NCBI GenBank assembly: GCA_000622025.1
Contig: KK211389.1
Span: 248,001 to 312,000, forward strand
Length of the DNA stretch: 64,000 nt
Direction: 5' to 3'
Source of the DNA: Lachnospiraceae bacterium AD3010
GTDB taxonomy: Bacteria; Bacillota; Clostridia; Lachnospirales; Lachnospiraceae
The notes under the pieces were generated by a model. The model was not told the origin of the DNA. It searched no databases and saw only the letters and a list, made by a program, of their open reading frames with translations. This document shows positions 9,156 to 18,335 of the stretch, piece by piece. The position numbers and the translations under genes were made by a program. How positions within the stretch are numbered: the stretch's first letter is position 1; each line of letters starts with the position of its first letter.

Positions 9156-12100
9156 TTATTTCTCCTTCTTCCGGACGCTGCTCCTATATGCCTCAAAAAT
9201 CTGGGAGAAGGAGGCTTTGTCCCAGCTGTCCCTTAATAAGCCTCCAGTCAGGGCATGATCGAGCATTTTCTTATGCATTTCAAGCTCCTTTATTGCATCA
9301 AGAGCTATCCGGTGACGCTCTTCCTTCGGCTTTTTACCCCTCATGTAAAGCACTGCATTTTCGTAAGCCTGTGACAGATATTCATTGATCCGTCCTATGC
9401 CGGCTCCGTCCACGCCTTTGTAGGCAAATCTTTCAACCACCATATAGTAGGTATTGAAATTATCTATAAACTGCCTGAACTGCGGGTCGCTTCCTTTTTT
9501 CACGGTCTTCAGCCTGTCTGAAATGCTCTCAATGCCTGCAAAGCCATAGGTATCGGCATTATACATTTCCCTGTAGGCTCTGCTTGCCTTTACTGCAGTA
9601 TGAAGCGGTATGCTTCCCCTTAGGTTCTGCTCACTCCGGATACAGCTCTTTTTATAATCCTGCTTATGTCGAAGAATGCTCTTATCTTCCGTAACAATGT
9701 CAACAGGAAGGTGCTTTGGTATGTACTTAAGCTCTCCCTTAACTACCTTAGGGAAGAGGAGTATTAGCGGTGCCTCCATTTTGCCCGCAATCAGCGCAGC
9801 GTAGTTTTTCAGTACCTCCGGATCATCTCCTTTGTAATTATAGTTCTCTTTTACGTAATCATTTAACGGCTGATTTCCTATATAGATGAGCTCCACTACA
9901 CTCTTAAGCCCCATTGCCTTATAGAAGTCCGCATCATCGGGATCTCCCATTCCGAAGTTCTCGATACTGTTAATAAAATCTGCCGCAGCCGCCTTGAAGC
10001 TCTTGGAGAAGGATCCCTTCATCCCCTTTGCCTTTGCAGCCTCCTTATAAAATGTTTCTGAAACCTTTATGCCGGGTTCGTTTATCCTCTCCCTGACCTC
10101 CTCCTGACTTTCCTTCTCAAGTCTTTCCATCAATTCTTCTTTGGTTTCAATGTTCACGCTCCCGTCATCTATCTCGTATTCGTTGAGCATCCGGTCCCTT
10201 TCAATTGTCTGAACAAGCTTTGCATCCTCCATACCACCGATGGTCTTAAATTCTTCCAGCCCTTCGATTTCGGTTTCAAATTCAAGGTCGTGCTCGAGAT
10301 CTGACATTTCATCCAGGGCATCTCCCCAGTCTCCGCTCTCCGGAATATTATTATTCTTTTTCTCTTCGCCGGTATTTTTCTTCTCTTCCTTAGAGGACTC
10401 CTCATTATGGATCTCATTTACCTTCTGTTCTTCCCGGATCTCACTTTCAGCTTTTTCTTCCTTGATCTCATTTACCGGCTTTTCTTCCCTGATCTCGTTT
10501 GCCGGCTTTTCCTCGTGGATCTCATTTGCCGGCTGATCCGGCTCCTTTATCTTCAGAGGCGATTCCTTTAAGGGGAGGTATGCGGATCTTATGACGGAGA
10601 GTTCCTTATCTTCATTACTTGCAGAGATTCCTTCCACCCACATGGGATTCCTCGCGTTTTCCTCCGTGCTCTGTTTTAAGCTGTATCCATCTTCTTCACT
10701 GTATTTAAGATTGGGCTGTTCCGCCATCTCTTCTTCGGGAGTTCTGAGCTTTGAAAGCCAGGTGATCTCAATAAGATTTCCGTTGTCATGCCTGGATAAA
10801 ACCTCATCAATAGTCTTCACCTCTTCCTTAAGTCCCGATGATTCGAGAAGTGTGATTTTCTCCCCGTCAATCTTTGTAATGGTCTTGAAATGAGCATCAT
10901 GACCGTTCAGTATTGCTACGGGATTGCCTGTTGAAAGTATGGCGTTCACTTCATCAAGGAAGAGCTTTTTCTGCTTATTAAAGAGTATCCTGTCCTCCTT
11001 CTTTTCGTCTTCTGTCTTTTCAACAGTCCCCATCTGTTTCTTCAGGGAGGGAAGATTTATGGCAAGGCGTCTTACAGCCATGTCCCTCGTTTTTCTAAGG
11101 AAGAAGTCGGCTGTCTCATAGATACTTCCAACCTCCTGCTTACCTTCTCCCATGTATTCTCTTCTGTCTTTTACAAAGAAGTCATAGTCCGCCTTTGTTA
11201 TACCGAGGCCCATTTTTTCCACTTCCTCATAAGACTTAAGCTCATTGTCCTTAGGCGAGAATTTTCTCATGTCGTTCTGGCTTACCGATCCCGCCTCACC
11301 CTTCTTTACACCCATAAAGGCATTAAACAATGTGGCTCCGGCAACGCACCAGCAGTTATGGATTTCCTGCTGCTCGTAGTCATTTATTGTGAGATTTACA
11401 CTTACCTTGTAATCGGGAAGCGCGGGAAGCTCTTCCTCCTGCTTTTCTTCCTGCTTCTCTTGTTTTACGGATTCCTTCTTTTCTTCTGTCTTTTCTGTCT
11501 TTTCTGTTTTTACGGATTCCGTCTTTTCTTCTGTCTTTTCTACCTTCGTTTCCTCTGCAGCTGTTTCTTTTTTTGAAAGCTCTGCGTTTAGAAGATCATC
11601 AGCTTTTTTCTTTGCTGATTTCTCCTCTAAGGCTCTCTCCTCCTCTACGGCTTTTTTGTCATACTCCCTGTGAAGGAAAGTCGCTTTACCATTCTCTTCA
11701 AAGTAGCGCTGATCCTCATCGCTAAGCTTCCCATCACTGTTTCCCAGTACGTGATCCCTGATCCTCGTCGCAATATCAAGCTCCTTTTTTGCTTCCTCCA
11801 CCTCGAGTGCAAGCTTCGCCTTCAGCTCGGGGATCTTTTCAAGCATCTGTTTCTTTTTACTGCCCTCCGGAATGTTGTTGATATCATCCTTAAGAAATTC
11901 AAGCTTTGATTTTATCCTCTTATATTTTCCCTTTCTGTCCATATAAAGTGCGGAAGCCCTACGTACCTCATCCGGCTTTTCCTTGAATTTGTCCTCATAC
12001 TTCTGAAGCTCTTTCTGACAGTCCGGAAGACCGGCTAAAAAGAACTCATTTTGCTCCATAACCTTCCTGATATGATCCCTGAAATATTCTTTCTTTTCCT

Positions 12101-15100
12101 CATCGGTTTTTAATTCTTTGTGGGACTTTATTTCCTTCCCGTTTCTCTCGATCCCATATGTATTTATGTATGTATTGAAGTAGGTGACAAATAATGAAAC
12201 CATCTCATTATTGCTATAGTTCCGGCGGAAAGCATCCCTTTCCTCTTCCGTAAAAGCATCACTCTCAAAGAAATCCGGATACTCAACATAGAAATTTTCG
12301 AACCCGAAAAGGAGCTGTATATCGTCATACACTTCAAGGAAATGCTCATGTAAGTAGTCCTTACTGAACATCTCGGGAGTTATCTTTATTTGGGCTATCT
12401 TCTTTCCTACCCGGTAGAGCACGGAATTGATCCCCATCTCATCTCCGGACATAAAAGCCTCGAAATCCTTATCATTAAGCTGCTTATTCCTAAGTGCTTC
12501 CTCACTGTAGGTACCGTTTGCGTCTTTTTTGACCGGGCGCATCAGGATCCTGAAGCATCTTAGGTCCGCGCCATGCACCTTTGTACCGAACCTGGTCTTC
12601 CATCTTGCCGCCTGTTCCCCGGAGAACATAGCATCATAATTTTCCGCATCCTTCTTTATCTTGAGCCTTACCCTGCCTTCTTTCTCTCCGAAATCATCAT
12701 TAAAGATCTTCGCCATTTTGGTCTCATCCTGAAGGCTCTTATTCATTCCGTTCTTTATCTTTTGAACCTCATTCCTGTAATCACCGGGGATATCATTTCC
12801 GACAAGATCTCCTGACATCTTCCCGCTGAAAATACGATCGATCATTATACTGAGCTGTTGGAATATCGTTGCTTCATCCTGTCCTCTTCCCCCTCTCTGT
12901 TTCATTGCCTTCTTTACGTAACCCAGACTTTTCTCTGAATATTTATTTGCAAGGGCATCAATATCACCGCTTCCTTCCCCGTCCCTCTTGAATACGTTTG
13001 TATTAGCATCCTCAATCTTTTCGAAAGGAGTATCTCCCTTGAGAATAACCGTTAACGGTTCTTTCTGCTGGAGCTCATTTTCCTCTATCTCCGCGAAGAT
13101 ATTCTGCGCAACTGCACCGAAGGCTTTTAGTTGCGCATACTCATCATCGGTCAATGTAACATTCCAGTTTTTGAGCTTATCCAAGAAATCCTTCATATCC
13201 ATTCCGATATGCAGAAGTACCTTATTATGCCAGTATTCCGGGCTGTTGATATCCGTTTTTTCACTGAACCTCATAGAGGAAAGCTTTTCGGGAGTAATGG
13301 ATAAAAGCTCCTTTAATAAAGGCTTCAGCCCCTTTTCCCTAAGCTCTTCCCTTACCTCATATGGCATATCTTCTCCCGGATGGAACCTGCAGATAAGTAT
13401 TGTATAATCAAGATTCTTAAAAGTATTAAAGGGATCGAAAAAGTAATCCTTGGTTCTGTCCGTGTTTTTTTCAAGCTGGTACTTCTTTGCAAGCACCTCC
13501 GAACCTTTCATGGCATCACTCAGATTTTTTTCCGCTTTTTCATTAAGAGCATTGATATGCTCCCTCTTTTTCCTGGCCTCGTTAAACTTAGATTTTATGA
13601 TGAGATCATGGATCTCTTCCGCAGATTTCTTTTTATAGACCGGAACATCCTTTAGTTTCTGCTGAAGTTCACGGATCTCCTGCGTTATTGCCGCCTCTCC
13701 CTCTTTATAATCCGCGACCACGAAGCCTTCTGCTTCCCTTGTTTCAACCCCTCTCTTCCTGGCTTCCTTCTGCTTTTCAATGAGAGCTCTTTTTATCTTA
13801 AGCTTTTCATTCAATATAAGTCCTTCCTCAAGGACATCAACAGAATCCCTGAAGGCTATCAGATCGCCAAAATCCTCGTTCCCTTCCTTTAAGAGGAAAT
13901 TCAGGGTGCGCTTAGTGACCCTCTCCCTCTTCCCGAGGCAGTAGTCGATAAACTCCCTGTAATGCTCGGCATGCCTGGAAACCAGACGGATCCTTTTATT
14001 ATTTGTATTTATCTTCCTCGCTGCTTCCCGTCTCTTTTCCTTATCCAGTTCTTTATTCTCAAATACCCTGATAAGCTCTTTCTGTTCACTTATCATTTTC
14101 TCCCGGAGTAATAGTGCCTTCTTCATCTCTGCAAGGGATTTTTCCATCTCCGGTCCGCAGGCTTCTTTTGCCTTTACATTTTCATTGATCTCATTCTCGA
14201 TCTCCTCTGCTTCCGCATTTGCAGAAAAAGTCTCACTGTTTGCAAAGGTCCTTGCTATATCAACCTCGGAATTCTTTAATGCATTTCTTAGAAACCCATA
14301 GAGCCTGGTATGATAATTGTCCTTAAGCTCTTCCCTGTCTCTGTGGCGTATGGCCCTGACCGGATCCTCCCTTCTTAAGGAAGGCTTTGTTTCCCCGCGT
14401 TTTTCCTGTATTTCAATACCATGAAGATATAGATGGTCCTTAAGGAGACCTTCCATCTCTTTTCCGATCTTTTCACGCGTTTCCAGTATGGCCCGTTTTT
14501 CTGCAGGCAGTGAAGAATAGAACTTCGGGAATTTCTCTCTTATTTCGCTCACATTCTGTAATTCCCTCGCAATATCCATCATAGCTGGCATATGCTGGGA
14601 GAGATAATCGTCCGTGAACATTTCGGGAGTTAATTCGTCATTTGTGAGCTTACTCACCCATTCCAAAAGTTCCGGATCCTCAACTGAATCCTTTGCCCTC
14701 TCGCTGACCTTAGTGGTTTTACTGAGATCAGCGTAGTACTTTGTCATGGATGAAAGCTCCCTTACCGTACAGACATCCGCATTCCTGAATTTGCTCTTTG
14801 CCTTTTTTACGGCATCATTCTCTGTGGAACCCCACTTTTTATCCTTCTTTGCGGTTGCAAGCTTCTGTGTAAAAAAGGGTTTTGTATTTTTTTCTACCAC
14901 ACCCCATTCACTTTCCACCTTATCCCTTACCCTGACGCTTAAGACCTCATTTTTGGACTTGGAGTTCTCCATTATCCTTTCATAGTAGGAAGCTTCCTCA
15001 TCAGTATAAAAGGAAGACAGTCTGTCCTTTTTTTCCTGTTTTTTCAGGTTGTCCGGATTCTGTTCATCTCCGGTGGGGGTACTAATATCCTGCTGCTTAA

Positions 15101-15170
15101 AAGCACCGGTATTCATTTCGTTGATGCTCTTCCCGCCTTCGGTTTTCTGTTCATTTATCAGGTTTCCCAT
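9156..15170 (-). CDS. Giant 2004-aa protein with papain/C39-like protease domain
   Basis: Not a recognised family. It is a very large, Lys/Glu-rich, mostly helical protein without signal peptide or membrane segments. Residues about 180-260 and 930-1015 are two copies of a module starting TPEMF-x-x-D-Y-L. A long coiled/charged region ends in KTEEKTESVKTEKTEKTEEK-like repeats near 1200-1245. Then comes a compact domain with Q1267, C1273-W1274 in H-N-C-W-C-V-A-G, and H1424/H1427 in NGHDAHFKTI followed by LLESSG. This spacing is that of papain-like or C39-like cysteine peptidases (oxyanion Gln six residues before Cys-Trp). A 9-residue repeat (N-E-I-R-E-E-K-P-A) follows, then a C-terminal alpha-helical region. 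Start ATG has GGAG. The protein could be a protease, an effector or a structural protein; the catalytic call is inference. Confidence 0.75.
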   Translation of the reverse strand: MGNLINEQKTEGGKSINEMNTGAFKQQDISTPTGDEQNPDNLKKQEKKDRLSSFYTDEEASYYERIMENSKSKNEVLSVRVRDKVESEWGVVEKNTKPFFTQKLATAKKDKKWGSTENDAVKKAKSKFRNADVCTVRELSSMTKYYADLSKTTKVSERAKDSVEDPELLEWVSKLTNDELTPEMFTDDYLSQHMPAMMDIARELQNVSEIREKFPKFYSSLPAEKRAILETREKIGKEMEGLLKDHLYLHGIEIQEKRGETKPSLRREDPVRAIRHRDREELKDNYHTRLYGFLRNALKNSEVDIARTFANSETFSANAEAEEIENEINENVKAKEACGPEMEKSLAEMKKALLLREKMISEQKELIRVFENKELDKEKRREAARKINTNNKRIRLVSRHAEHYREFIDYCLGKRERVTKRTLNFLLKEGNEDFGDLIAFRDSVDVLEEGLILNEKLKIKRALIEKQKEARKRGVETREAEGFVVADYKEGEAAITQEIRELQQKLKDVPVYKKKSAEEIHDLIIKSKFNEARKKREHINALNEKAEKNLSDAMKGSEVLAKKYQLEKNTDRTKDYFFDPFNTFKNLDYTILICRFHPGEDMPYEVREELREKGLKPLLKELLSITPEKLSSMRFSEKTDINSPEYWHNKVLLHIGMDMKDFLDKLKNWNVTLTDDEYAQLKAFGAVAQNIFAEIEENELQQKEPLTVILKGDTPFEKIEDANTNVFKRDGEGSGDIDALANKYSEKSLGYVKKAMKQRGGRGQDEATIFQQLSIMIDRIFSGKMSGDLVGNDIPGDYRNEVQKIKNGMNKSLQDETKMAKIFNDDFGEKEGRVRLKIKKDAENYDAMFSGEQAARWKTRFGTKVHGADLRCFRILMRPVKKDANGTYSEEALRNKQLNDKDFEAFMSGDEMGINSVLYRVGKKIAQIKITPEMFSKDYLHEHFLEVYDDIQLLFGFENFYVEYPDFFESDAFTEEERDAFRRNYSNNEMVSLFVTYFNTYINTYGIERNGKEIKSHKELKTDEEKKEYFRDHIRKVMEQNEFFLAGLPDCQKELQKYEDKFKEKPDEVRRASALYMDRKGKYKRIKSKLEFLKDDINNIPEGSKKKQMLEKIPELKAKLALEVEEAKKELDIATRIRDHVLGNSDGKLSDEDQRYFEENGKATFLHREYDKKAVEEERALEEKSAKKKADDLLNAELSKKETAAEETKVEKTEEKTESVKTEKTEKTEEKKESVKQEKQEEKQEEELPALPDYKVSVNLTINDYEQQEIHNCWCVAGATLFNAFMGVKKGEAGSVSQNDMRKFSPKDNELKSYEEVEKMGLGITKADYDFFVKDRREYMGEGKQEVGSIYETADFFLRKTRDMAVRRLAINLPSLKKQMGTVEKTEDEKKEDRILFNKQKKLFLDEVNAILSTGNPVAILNGHDAHFKTITKIDGEKITLLESSGLKEEVKTIDEVLSRHDNGNLIEITWLSKLRTPEEEMAEQPNLKYSEEDGYSLKQSTEENARNPMWVEGISASNEDKELSVIRSAYLPLKESPLKIKEPDQPANEIHEEKPANEIREEKPVNEIKEEKAESEIREEQKVNEIHNEESSKEEKKNTGEEKKNNNIPESGDWGDALDEMSDLEHDLEFETEIEGLEEFKTIGGMEDAKLVQTIERDRMLNEYEIDDGSVNIETKEELMERLEKESQEEVRERINEPGIKVSETFYKEAAKAKGMKGSFSKSFKAAAADFINSIENFGMGDPDDADFYKAMGLKSVVELIYIGNQPLNDYVKENYNYKGDDPEVLKNYAALIAGKMEAPLILLFPKVVKGELKYIPKHLPVDIVTEDKSILRHKQDYKKSCIRSEQNLRGSIPLHTAVKASRAYREMYNADTYGFAGIESISDRLKTVKKGSDPQFRQFIDNFNTYYMVVERFAYKGVDGAGIGRINEYLSQAYENAVLYMRGKKPKEERHRIALDAIKELEMHKKMLDHALTGGLLRDSWDKASFSQIFEAYRSSVRKKEK
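10411..10541 (-). repeat. 27-bp in-frame tandem repeat (9 aa x 4.8)
   Basis: Five units of 27 bp (starting 10411, 10438, 10465, 10492 and 10519; the last is partial) encode N/S-E-I-R/K/H-E/N-E-K/Q-P-A in the giant gene. The low-complexity acidic spacer separates the protease-like domain from the C-terminal domain. Confidence 0.85.
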
Positions 15171-15205
15171 ATCATTCTCCTTTTTCTCTGTCTATACAAA
15201 TCCAG

Positions 15206-15223
15206 CGTATAAGTCTTTATACG
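15206..15223. promoter_or_regulatory. Perfect inverted repeat upstream of the giant gene
   Basis: CGTATAA-GTCT-TTATACG, a perfect 7-bp inverted repeat in the 70-nt spacer, 36 nt before the giant gene start. The minus strand also offers TATAAA here as a possible -10. It may be an operator or an mRNA hairpin; no firm promoter can be named. Confidence 0.4.
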
Positions 15224-15240
15224 TTATTCCTCTGAAAATG

Positions 15241-16077
15241 TCACAAAAACTTAATAAAGCTTCTTGAAACCGGTACAGTTTCTTCGAAAAAGAAATCGAT
15301 CACCTTTTTTGAAAGGGGGCTAAGTGCCAGCATGGCAACCCTGTTGCCCGAGTAGTACTTACCCTTTATTGTCTCTACCATACAGTTGATCATATATATT
15401 GTTTCCCTGGGATCATCCGCAGATGAATACAGCGCAGCTATCTTCAGCAGCTCATCATCTACGTTCTCCACGACCACATAGGCGGTTATCTTTCCGTCCT
15501 CTATTATGCAAAAGCTGGACTCTGTGTCTGTTTTTTTGGATAGAAGCCCTCCCTCCGGGAGAGGATTCCCTTCGGAAACACTCTTTGCCGAGGCGGCTTT
15601 CAAAAGCTTTTCATCGGTATCGGAGAAGCTTCTGATCTCGGCATTTTCCGGCTTTTTCGCGCTTGCAGTCCGGAGATCTCTTATCGAACCAAGATAATAC
15701 ATAGGATAGTCGATATCCTCCTCTTCAAAATACATAGCCCTTAAGAAACCCGGAAGTGTCTCATTATCCTTATTCTCTATATTGAATTCCGCCCTGACGG
15801 CGATATCTCCTTCCTCGAAAATACCGTCAAGGCATTCAATAAGCGCCCTTCCGGCTCCGAGTCCCCTTTTTTCCGGGTCTACGAAAAGAGAATCTATCAT
15901 AAATACATCCTGATCCATAGCACCCGCAAGCACTCCCATCACACCGTCCTTATCTGTTGCAGCCAGAACCGTGATCGGGAGAGAGGCTTTTAAGGCATCT
16001 AAAGCCTCTCTTCCCATATACGGTGCAACTATATCGGCCTGTTCTTTTCCTGCTGCCAGGATCTTTATTTCACTCAT
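15241..16077 (-). CDS. GNAT-family N-acetyltransferase
   Basis: A 278-residue protein with an acetyl-CoA-binding GNAT domain at the N-terminus: D-S-L-F-V-D-P-E-K-R-G-L-G-A-G-R (about residues 68-83) contains the R/Q-x-x-G-x-G/A pyrophosphate-binding loop. The second half (from about 145) looks like a degenerate second GNAT lobe and lacks that loop. Substrate unknown. It lies 36 nt downstream of the GH43 gene and 70 nt upstream of the giant gene, in the same direction. Confidence 0.78.
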   Translation of the reverse strand: MSEIKILAAGKEQADIVAPYMGREALDALKASLPITVLAATDKDGVMGVLAGAMDQDVFMIDSLFVDPEKRGLGAGRALIECLDGIFEEGDIAVRAEFNIENKDNETLPGFLRAMYFEEEDIDYPMYYLGSIRDLRTASAKKPENAEIRSFSDTDEKLLKAASAKSVSEGNPLPEGGLLSKKTDTESSFCIIEDGKITAYVVVENVDDELLKIAALYSSADDPRETIYMINCMVETIKGKYYSGNRVAMLALSPLSKKVIDFFFEETVPVSRSFIKFL

Positions 16078-16113
16078 TTTTACTGTTCCCCTTTCTTATT
16101 ACCTGCAAAGCAT

Positions 16114-17520
16114 TTATATCAACTCAAATTTTTCAAACTGAAGGGCGCCGCTGCCCCGGTACTCAAAATAGAGGGATGCATTTTCTTCATTGATGCTCTT
16201 CACCGGAATTTCAAAGCGTCTCCAGAAATTTTCTTTTTCAATATGGACCCTTCCGAGTATCTCACCATGAAGCCCGATACGGAATGAAAGATCCCCGTTT
16301 ACAAATCCCCTTAGCCACACTACCACACTCTTAAGGTTAAAAAGGTCAAAGTACTTAAATCCGCAGACCGTACCGTTCACCATATTCGTGATATAGCCGT
16401 CATCTTTAAGATCATCAAGGCCGTCCTCTGTGATCCTCGGGAAATCGGGACCTAAAAAGGTTCCGGGATCTCCTGTATAGGTCTGTACCTTCTCGCAGAA
16501 CAGGTTGCAGGCAAGATATGCGGGGTAAATCCCCGGGTTCTTGAAATTACCGGACTCCGCCCCGGTGGAGGTCATTTCCGCCTGTATTATCGCACCGTCC
16601 TCTTCAATCCTTATTCTCTCTATGCAGCCCTGCCGGCTGAAATTCGTGCCGTCGGTATGCCTATGGTAAAAAACATATTCATCGCCTGAAGAAAGCCTTA
16701 TAATGCCGCCGTGGTTATTGGCGCCGTAAAAGACCGGCATATCCTTATCCTTATACGAACCGATCCCGATATCGGTATTACTTACTATCACACCGCGGTA
16801 CTTAAAATCCTTCATAGGTGAAGCACTCGTGGCATAGCAGAGCTCATGACATTTTATGGAGGAATAGATAAGATAATATGTCCCGTCATACTTTCTGATG
16901 GACGGCGCTTCAAAGTATTCGTGATCCTCATAGCCCGTTCCACCTGAATAGGGTTTAGAGGGAACAACGGTCCGGGGTTCTCCGGTGACCGTAAGCATAT
17001 CCTTATCGAGAGTAAGGACCATCATTCCGTGGCGTTCCCTGTTATCCGGCATGCAGAAACCGGAATAGAGATAGGTGATCTCCCCCTCCGTCAGTACTGC
17101 GGGATCAAACATAGCTTCTTCACCGGGCCTCTCTCCCGCACGTACTCCGTCCTTATATCTTACATAGCCGTAAAACTCATATTTTCCCGCCGGAGTATCA
17201 CATCTCGCGACAGAGATATACGGCACCTTATCAAGAACATAATAGAGATAGTACTTTCCGTCAGGACCCCTTGTGACATCCGGTGCGTAAAGACACATAG
17301 AACCGTCCCTGTTGTCCGGATCGTCGGTCTTCCTATATATCACGCCCTCATAGCGCCAGTCCGTGAGATCCGTTACCGGAGCGGAATAGCAAACATAATC
17401 AAGGAGGCAGTAGCCGCTACCCTTAAATTTATCGTGAGAGCCGTATACATAAACCCTTCCGTCAAATTCATGGGGCTCTCCGTCAGGAATATGCTCGCGG
17501 CTCGATAGATATGGGTTCAT
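16114..17520 (-). CDS. Glycoside hydrolase family 43 with CBM6-like domain
   Basis: A 468-residue enzyme with a five-bladed beta-propeller of the GH43 type, expected to remove arabinose or xylose side groups from plant polysaccharides or oligosaccharides. The N-terminal H-I-P-D-G-E-P-H holds the likely general base (Asp13), Y-A-P-D-V (Asp81) the pKa-tuning aspartate, and F-E-A-P-S-I the likely acid glutamate near residue 209. The last 140 residues resemble a CBM6 beta-sandwich. No signal peptide, so it probably acts on imported oligosaccharides. Start ATG has AAAGGAG. The polysaccharide deacetylase upstream may share its transcript. Confidence 0.87.
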   Translation of the reverse strand: MNPYLSSREHIPDGEPHEFDGRVYVYGSHDKFKGSGYCLLDYVCYSAPVTDLTDWRYEGVIYRKTDDPDNRDGSMCLYAPDVTRGPDGKYYLYYVLDKVPYISVARCDTPAGKYEFYGYVRYKDGVRAGERPGEEAMFDPAVLTEGEITYLYSGFCMPDNRERHGMMVLTLDKDMLTVTGEPRTVVPSKPYSGGTGYEDHEYFEAPSIRKYDGTYYLIYSSIKCHELCYATSASPMKDFKYRGVIVSNTDIGIGSYKDKDMPVFYGANNHGGIIRLSSGDEYVFYHRHTDGTNFSRQGCIERIRIEEDGAIIQAEMTSTGAESGNFKNPGIYPAYLACNLFCEKVQTYTGDPGTFLGPDFPRITEDGLDDLKDDGYITNMVNGTVCGFKYFDLFNLKSVVVWLRGFVNGDLSFRIGLHGEILGRVHIEKENFWRRFEIPVKSINEENASLYFEYRGSGALQFEKFELI

Positions 17521-17549
17521 ACTTTCTCCTTTCTATGCCATCCAGTGGA

Positions 17550-17635
17550 AAGATTCTTCACTTCGTTCAGAATGACACCGCTGCTGTCATCCTGAGCGCC
17601 CATCAATGTCATCCTGAGCGTAAGCGAAGGATCTT
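17550..17635. repeat. Interspersed repeat copy 1 (GTCATCCTGAGCG family)
   Basis: The spacer between the deacetylase stop and the GH43 start holds three partial copies: GATTCTTCACTTCGTTCAGAATGACA-like sequence in one orientation, and GTCATCCTGAGCG at 17586 and 17608 ending GCGAAGGATCTT. It begins 7 nt after the deacetylase stop codon. Confidence 0.8.
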
Positions 17636-17642
17636 CTTCCCG

Positions 17643-18272
17643 TTAATTTCCCACAACATCAAAAACCCTGTGTCTTGCAGCTCTTCCCTTAGGATCCATA
17701 CCCTTTATCCTGAAGAGCTCATTAACCGTCACAAAGTCAAAACCCTTATCCTTCAGTGCGGGAATTATATTGTCCAGAGCATCCGCCGTAGCCAAATTAT
17801 TCTCCATATCATGTAGGAGTATTATAGCTCCGTCAACTGCCTGCTCTATGATCCTCTCTGCTCTTTCCTCTGCCGTGACCCTTTCATCCCAGTCTTCGCA
17901 GTGCAGACCTCCGATAAAGCAGAGGTCGATATTGTCATACATTTCTTCGCTGACAGCTAGATAGGGCGGACGGAAAAACGCAGACCTTCTTCCGGTGATC
18001 TTAAATAAGAGTTCTTCATTTCTCTCTATTTCATCGCGGATCTCCCGCGGTGAAAGCTTATCCATATAATAGTGGTTCAGGGAGTGATTCTCTATCTCAA
18101 AGCCTCTTTCGGAGGTATCCTTCGCGATCGCTTCGGTTTCTTTTGTTATATTCCTCCCAATAAGAAAAAACGAACCAGTCACGGCATGCTTTGTAAGGAT
18201 ATTAAGTACCGCCGGGGTCACTTCCCTGTCCGGTCCGTCGTCAAATGTTAATGCGATGTATTTTTTTTCCAT
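17643..18272 (-). CDS. Polysaccharide deacetylase (NodB family)
   Basis: A 209-residue metal-dependent carbohydrate deacetylase (CE4/NodB). Motif 1 is TFDDGPD, motif 2 H-S-L-N-H with two metal-binding histidines, motif 3 R-P-P-Y. There is no signal peptide or membrane anchor, unlike secreted peptidoglycan or chitin deacetylases, so substrate and place of action are unclear. The open frame extends upstream to 18329, but that part overlaps the rny terminator hairpin, and family homology begins at M-E-K-K-Y-I-A-L-T-F, so ATG 18272 is chosen. No Shine-Dalgarno is visible. Confidence 0.82.
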   Translation of the reverse strand: MEKKYIALTFDDGPDREVTPAVLNILTKHAVTGSFFLIGRNITKETEAIAKDTSERGFEIENHSLNHYYMDKLSPREIRDEIERNEELLFKITGRRSAFFRPPYLAVSEEMYDNIDLCFIGGLHCEDWDERVTAEERAERIIEQAVDGAIILLHDMENNLATADALDNIIPALKDKGFDFVTVNELFRIKGMDPKGRAARHRVFDVVGN

Positions 18273-18276
18273 ATTA

Positions 18277-18285
18277 ATGATACCA
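18277..18285 (-). promoter_or_regulatory. Possible extended -10 of the deacetylase gene
   Basis: Minus strand TGG-TATCAT is followed by TAATATGG, so transcription would begin within a nucleotide or two of the start codon, giving a leaderless message. Only the -10 is present; the -35 region lies in the rny terminator. Confidence 0.3.
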
Positions 18286-18290
18286 GTATG

Positions 18291-18319
18291 AAAAACCCGC
18301 CGCAATATCTGCGGCGGGT
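18291..18319 (-). terminator. Rho-independent terminator of rny
   Basis: On the minus strand ACCCGCCGC-AGATATT-GCGGCGGGT is a perfect 9-bp stem followed by TTTTTC, 17 nt after the rny stop codon. Confidence 0.9.
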
Positions 18320-18335
18320 CAGTTTTCATATTACT

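Noticed and set aside
18273-18329. Longer N-terminus of the deacetylase
   Set aside because: It would be encoded by the rny terminator hairpin, and the family fold starts at the internal Met.
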